This document shows positions 60,350 to 64,000 of a DNA stretch of 64,000 nucleotides, piece by piece; position 1 is the stretch's first letter, and every line of letters begins with the position of its first letter. This DNA comes from Burkholderia ubonensis. GTDB lineage: Bacteria > Pseudomonadota > Gammaproteobacteria > Burkholderiales > Burkholderiaceae. The notes beneath the pieces were generated by a model. The model was not told where the DNA came from. It did no database searches and worked only from the letters and a program-made list of their open reading frames with translations. A program made the translations under genes and the position numbers. The stretch spans positions 392,283 to 456,282 of the forward strand of contig NZ_CADFEB010000008.1 of assembly GCF_902833085.1 (NCBI RefSeq). Direction: 5' to 3'.

Positions 60350-63300
60350 GCAGCAAGAAGATGTCGGGGTACTGGATCGTGGTCGTCGGGCTCACCGTGA
60401 CCGCAGGCGTACTTGCGTACTACATGGGAGATGCGATCTACCCGTCGCCTTTGGTTCGTATTCTGGTGGTCGCTCTCGCGGGCGCACTTCTGCTTGCGAT
60501 GGAGGGGCTGGTTCGAGGGGCTTGGCGATGGACAGCACGAGCCGCAGTTGCAAAAGGGCGGAGCCGGTATGGACGTGATCCGGCTGCCCGTGTCGGCGCA
60601 ACGGAAACCGCGGCCGCTTCTCTCACCGGAAACCGGGCTACGGGCCTGAAAGAGGCGCTGCGTCACCTATACGGCTGGCGCTGGCGCTACCGCCTGCCTT
60701 GGCTGTTGCTGGCGGGAACCGATTCGACGATTGGCCGGTTGTTGCCGGAGCTTGCCGAGCGCGGGTGGATGATCACTGACGATGCCGTGCTGTTGTGGGG
60801 CGGGCAAGGGCCCGACGGGCGTCCGGATGACGCGTGGCTGCGCCGGATCCGTCGCATGCGTTGCCGGCGCCCCCTCGACGCAATCGTGCTGGCGGTGGAC
60901 GACACAACTTTGTCGCCGGACGGCGCACGCGGAAGGAGCCCTTGGGCCATTTACCTCGCGCGAGTCATGCACCTGCTGCGCTGGTCCGCACCGGTATACA
61001 TGTTCGATCTCGCCGATGACGATCCCTTTCACCACACCGCCACACCCGTCACCGGCTGCGAATTTTCCCGATCCGCCGATGCACCCGCGATCGAGGCCGC
61101 GCTGCTCGAATTGCGCAATCGCTTGGCCGACACCAGCATCGGACAACTGGCGCGCAATAGCGACGACCGCTACGCATCGGACCTGTCGACCCGGCTCGAT
61201 ACGCGCAGCGGGCCGCTGGCGCGCTGGATCGCGAATCTGTCGGACTGGCAGCGTCGCCCTTTACCGGTAGCCGGTGCGTTCTTCTCGCCGTGGCCTGCTG
61301 CCGGTACCGAAGGCGCCCAGTATCCACTGTGGCGTTATCTCGCCGAAGCTGCGAAGCGCTCGCCGGGGCGCCGCACAGGAGCGCACCCAATCACGGTGCT
61401 ATCGGTGATTGCGTTGGCGGCCGTCGGCTTGTGGAGCGCGGGCATGCTGACCTCCGGCTTGACCAACGCGCGCGAACTCGCGCTCACGAACGATGCGCTC
61501 CGCACCTTCAAGCGTGCCGACGATGCGCCTGCGCGTCTGCGAGCCTTGCTCGCGCTTCAGCAACGCATCGAGTTTTACGAGGCGCGCACACAGCACCCGA
61601 CGCTCTTCTCTCGCTTCGGCCTGAATCATGATCAGGACGTGCTTACCGCCCTGTGGGCACACTACACGCGCGAAGCGCGTCCTCGGCTCGTCGCCCCCGT
61701 GCAGCAGAACATCGAAGCTCAACTGGTCGATCTGACCCAGATGCCGACCACCGAGCTTGACGATCAGCTCAGCCGTCTCGCGCGCGACGGTCACGCCGCG
61801 CTCAAGACGTACCTCATGCTGGCCGAGCCGGCACGTGCCGACGCCGCGTTCCTGACGCCGCAGCTCGTCCGGTACTGGAGCAGTGGTGCAGGACTGTCGC
61901 CGGGTGAAAAACTCGACCTGTCCCAACGGCTGCTGTCGTTCTACGCGCAGCACCTGAGCGCGCATCCCGACTGGCGTCTCGCACCGCGCGACGAACTCGT
62001 TGGCGGCGCTCGCCAGACGCTGCTCGCCGTGATCGGCGTCAAGAACTCGGACGACACGATTTACCAAGGAATCCTCGATTCGGTCGGACACAAATACCCC
62101 GACCAGACGCTCGCGTCGTTGACCGCTGGAACCGACACGCGAGGATTGCTGCGGACCTCGGCGAGTGTCCCCGGTGCGTTTACGCGTCAGGCGTGGGACG
62201 GCACGATCGAGGCCGCAATCGATGCATCGGCCAAACGCAACGGCGTGACCGCCGACTGGGTGCTCGGAACGGGCGGCGCCAATCGCAACGCGTCGGCGAT
62301 GACGCCGGACGCGTTGCGAACCGCGCTGCGCACGCGGTACTTCGCGGATTACGCGGAACATTGGCAAACCTTCATGAACGGCATCGCGTGCGAGCCGGCG
62401 CGAACGCTGCCGGCGGCCATCGCGCAGTTGAAGCTGATCGCCGATTCCCGGCAGTCGCCCGTGATCGCACTGATGAAATCGGTCGAATACCAGGGCGGGG
62501 CCGGCGCAGTGCGAACCTCGCTGTCCGACACGCTGGTGACCAAAGCGCAGAGCATGCTCGCCAGCAAGGACGACGCGCCGCAAGCGGCAAGCCCCGATCC
62601 GGCCGGGCCGTTGGGGGCATCGTTCGGGCCGGTGCTGCGCCTGGTTGCGTCCGGCAATGCTGCCGCGGCCAGCGTCGCCAGTGATCTGAGCCTGCAGCGC
62701 TTCACCGAGCGCATCACGATGCTGCGCCTGAAGCTGCAGCAGATCGCCGACAGTCCGGACGCCGACAGCGAAGCCCGGCAGGTCGCACAGGCGCTGTTTC
62801 AGGGCAGGAGTTCGGAACTGGCCGATACGCTCGCCTATGCCCAACTGGTCGCCGCCAGCCTCGGCGAGCAGTGGACCGGAATGGGCCAGGCGCTGTTCGT
62901 GCAGCCCATTGCGCAGGCCACGCAGGCCGTTCTCGAACCGGCCCAGGCCAGCCTGAACGACGCGTGGCGGCAGACGATCGTCGCGACCTGGAATCGGTCG
63001 TTTGCCGGCCGCTATCCGTTCGCGAACACGGCCAACGATGCGTCGCTGCCCGAACTGGCGCGCTTCCTGCGTCCGCAGGGCGGGCTCGTCGGTTCATTCC
63101 TGGCAACCCAGCTTGCGGGCGTGCTGACGCTGCAGGGCGATCAATGGGTGCCGGCGTCGAGCGGCTCCGGCGCGAGTAGTGCGGCACGCACGATCGATCC
63201 GGCCTTCCTCAACGCGATCAACATGTTGCAGCGGATCGCCGCTCACCTGCTCGCGCAGGGCGAGCCTCGGTATGCGTTCGATCTCAAGCCCGTACCCACG

Positions 63301-63876
63301 TCGGGCGTGACCGATACGCGCCTGAGCGTCGACGGTCAGAAACTGCACTACTACAACCAGCAGGAAACGTGGCAGACGCTCACGTGGCCGTCGAACGAGC
63401 CGCAGAAGGCCGGCACCCGGCTCGAGTGGCAAACCGAGCGGTCCGGTACGAACCTGAATCTGGAGTTCGGCGGTCGGTGGGCGCTCGTGCGCCTGCTGGA
63501 GCGGGCGCAGGTGACTCCGGTGGATACGGCCACCTACCTGATTACCTGGCAGGCTGTGCCGCCGGCACCGTTATCCAGTTCAGCTGCCGCGCAGACGGAC
63601 GATCACGATGCATTGACGGCGCAGGGGCCGTTGACGCCCGCGCCGTCATCACTCGCGTATCCGCTCACCTACCTGATGCGCACCGAAGTGGGCAAGGGGC
63701 CGCTCGAACTGCTGTCGCTGCGCGGGTTCGCATTGCCGTCGCGCATTTTCGTGCCCCGGGCTTCCACGCTTCGCGCGGGCGGGTCGGCCTCGCAACCGCC
63801 GCCGCTGCCGCCGGGCGCACTCGCGGCGGCTCGCCATGCGTCCGTGCCCGTCCCGGGCGGACCGATGCCGGAATGA
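60346..63876 (+). CDS. tssM: T6SS membrane-complex protein TssM/IcmF, P-loop degenerate
   Basis: A 1,176-residue IcmF-family protein. Two N-terminal membrane helices (~9-27 and ~35-55) flank the start of the cytoplasmic domain, a third (~348-367, ITVLSVIALAAVGLWSAGML) leads to the large periplasmic domain, and the C-terminal beta-rich IcmF/DUF1215 regions follow (TRLEWQTERSGTNLNLEFGG, GRWALVRLLERAQV). The cytoplasmic NTPase-like part is atypical: where family members have a GPPGSGKT Walker A, this one has LLLAGTDSTIGRLLPEL (~120-136). The ATG overlaps the previous stop. It should anchor the T6SS baseplate to the envelope. Confidence 0.87.
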   Translation: MSSKKMSGYWIVVVGLTVTAGVLAYYMGDAIYPSPLVRILVVALAGALLLAMEGLVRGAWRWTARAAVAKGRSRYGRDPAARVGATETAAASLTGNRATGLKEALRHLYGWRWRYRLPWLLLAGTDSTIGRLLPELAERGWMITDDAVLLWGGQGPDGRPDDAWLRRIRRMRCRRPLDAIVLAVDDTTLSPDGARGRSPWAIYLARVMHLLRWSAPVYMFDLADDDPFHHTATPVTGCEFSRSADAPAIEAALLELRNRLADTSIGQLARNSDDRYASDLSTRLDTRSGPLARWIANLSDWQRRPLPVAGAFFSPWPAAGTEGAQYPLWRYLAEAAKRSPGRRTGAHPITVLSVIALAAVGLWSAGMLTSGLTNARELALTNDALRTFKRADDAPARLRALLALQQRIEFYEARTQHPTLFSRFGLNHDQDVLTALWAHYTREARPRLVAPVQQNIEAQLVDLTQMPTTELDDQLSRLARDGHAALKTYLMLAEPARADAAFLTPQLVRYWSSGAGLSPGEKLDLSQRLLSFYAQHLSAHPDWRLAPRDELVGGARQTLLAVIGVKNSDDTIYQGILDSVGHKYPDQTLASLTAGTDTRGLLRTSASVPGAFTRQAWDGTIEAAIDASAKRNGVTADWVLGTGGANRNASAMTPDALRTALRTRYFADYAEHWQTFMNGIACEPARTLPAAIAQLKLIADSRQSPVIALMKSVEYQGGAGAVRTSLSDTLVTKAQSMLASKDDAPQAASPDPAGPLGASFGPVLRLVASGNAAAASVASDLSLQRFTERITMLRLKLQQIADSPDADSEARQVAQALFQGRSSELADTLAYAQLVAASLGEQWTGMGQALFVQPIAQATQAVLEPAQASLNDAWRQTIVATWNRSFAGRYPFANTANDASLPELARFLRPQGGLVGSFLATQLAGVLTLQGDQWVPASSGSGASSAARTIDPAFLNAINMLQRIAAHLLAQGEPRYAFDLKPVPTSGVTDTRLSVDGQKLHYYNQQETWQTLTWPSNEPQKAGTRLEWQTERSGTNLNLEFGGRWALVRLLERAQVTPVDTATYLITWQAVPPAPLSSSAAAQTDDHDALTAQGPLTPAPSSLAYPLTYLMRTEVGKGPLELLSLRGFALPSRIFVPRASTLRAGGSASQPPPLPPGALAAARHASVPVPGGPMPE

Positions 63877-63892
63877 CACGACAGGACACCGA

Positions 63893-64000
63893 ATGACGAA
63901 TCCCATCAAAGATAACGAGATCCTGCGCTATTACGAGGCCGAGATGCGCTATCTGCGCGAAGCCGGCCGGGAGTTCGCCCATGCCTTCCCCGATCGGGCC
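63893..64000 (+). CDS. tssF: T6SS baseplate protein TssF, partial
   Basis: The first 36 codons are present and the gene continues beyond the right edge. The sequence (NEILRYYEAEMRYLREAGRE, then FAHAFPDRA) is the hallmark N-terminus of TssF/VasA/ImpG. The start at 63893 follows the tssM stop by 16 bp. This indicates that the cluster proceeds with tssF-tssG baseplate genes outside the window. Confidence 0.88.
   Translation, partial: MTNPIKDNEILRYYEAEMRYLREAGREFAHAFPDRA

Overview
The composition (very high GC, strong third-position GC bias with long shadow frames) and gene content (mmsAB, wsp surface-sensing operon, asparagine/aspartate catabolism, TonB siderophore receptor, BTH_I2691/VasX-type T6SS effector) point to a Burkholderia, probably of the B. 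cepacia complex or a close relative, and probably one of its secondary replicons. That assignment is inferred from family knowledge; I see no rRNA, tRNA, origin, CRISPR array or complete insertion sequence in the window.

Layout. 1-926: the N-terminus of a secreted (probably S8) protease and a small lipoprotein. 1030-6039: valine-type catabolism (mmsB, mmsA, an MHS-type transporter) with a divergent LysR regulator. 6274-12131: assorted single genes (RDD membrane protein, a decayed IS3 orfA, DUF3303-like protein, isochorismatase-fold protein lacking the usual cysteine, J-domain protein, small secreted protein, chemoreceptor). 12538-23680: a c-di-GMP hub, with a GAF-PAS-GGDEF-EAL protein convergent with a complete seven-gene wsp operon (wspA-B-C-D-E-F-R). 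24039-26371: four small or hypothetical genes, including a DUF2891 protein.

26690-32623 is the first type VI secretion island. It encodes an 'evolved' VgrG whose C-terminal extension carries an HEARH (HExxH) zinc-metallopeptidase motif, followed by two tandem paralogous proteins with signal peptides that look like periplasmic immunity proteins. The duplicated unit also carries a copy of the last ~64 codons of the vgrG, and the first immunity reading frame overlaps the vgrG 3' end by 137 bp. Base composition drops over the toxin tip and the immunity genes, which suggests a transferred cassette.

32792-42192: an ArsR/AHSA1 pair divergent from azoR across a perfect 19+3+19 bp palindrome, a TonB siderophore receptor with a Fur-box-like site, and an asparagine-to-fumarate cluster (asparaginase, LysR, aspartase, permease). 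42667-47769: an unusual chemosensory-like operon (membrane-bound CheA-like kinase, very short MCP-like protein, two CheX-like proteins, CheY) without CheW, CheR or CheB.

47799-64000 is the second T6SS region. It holds a wrecked tssC, vgrG, a DUF4123 adaptor, a VasX/BTH_I2691-type pore-forming effector, four tandem ~1.07-kb DUF6708-like membrane proteins (candidate immunity array, nearly identical except in the first membrane segments), PAAR, a membrane protein of unknown function, a TssM with a degenerate P-loop, and the start of tssF. The working model is that VgrG and PAAR form the spike, DUF4123 loads the pore-former, and the array protects the producer and relatives carrying variant toxins. 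The two effector/immunity modules, and especially their duplication footprints, are the most interesting content of the window.
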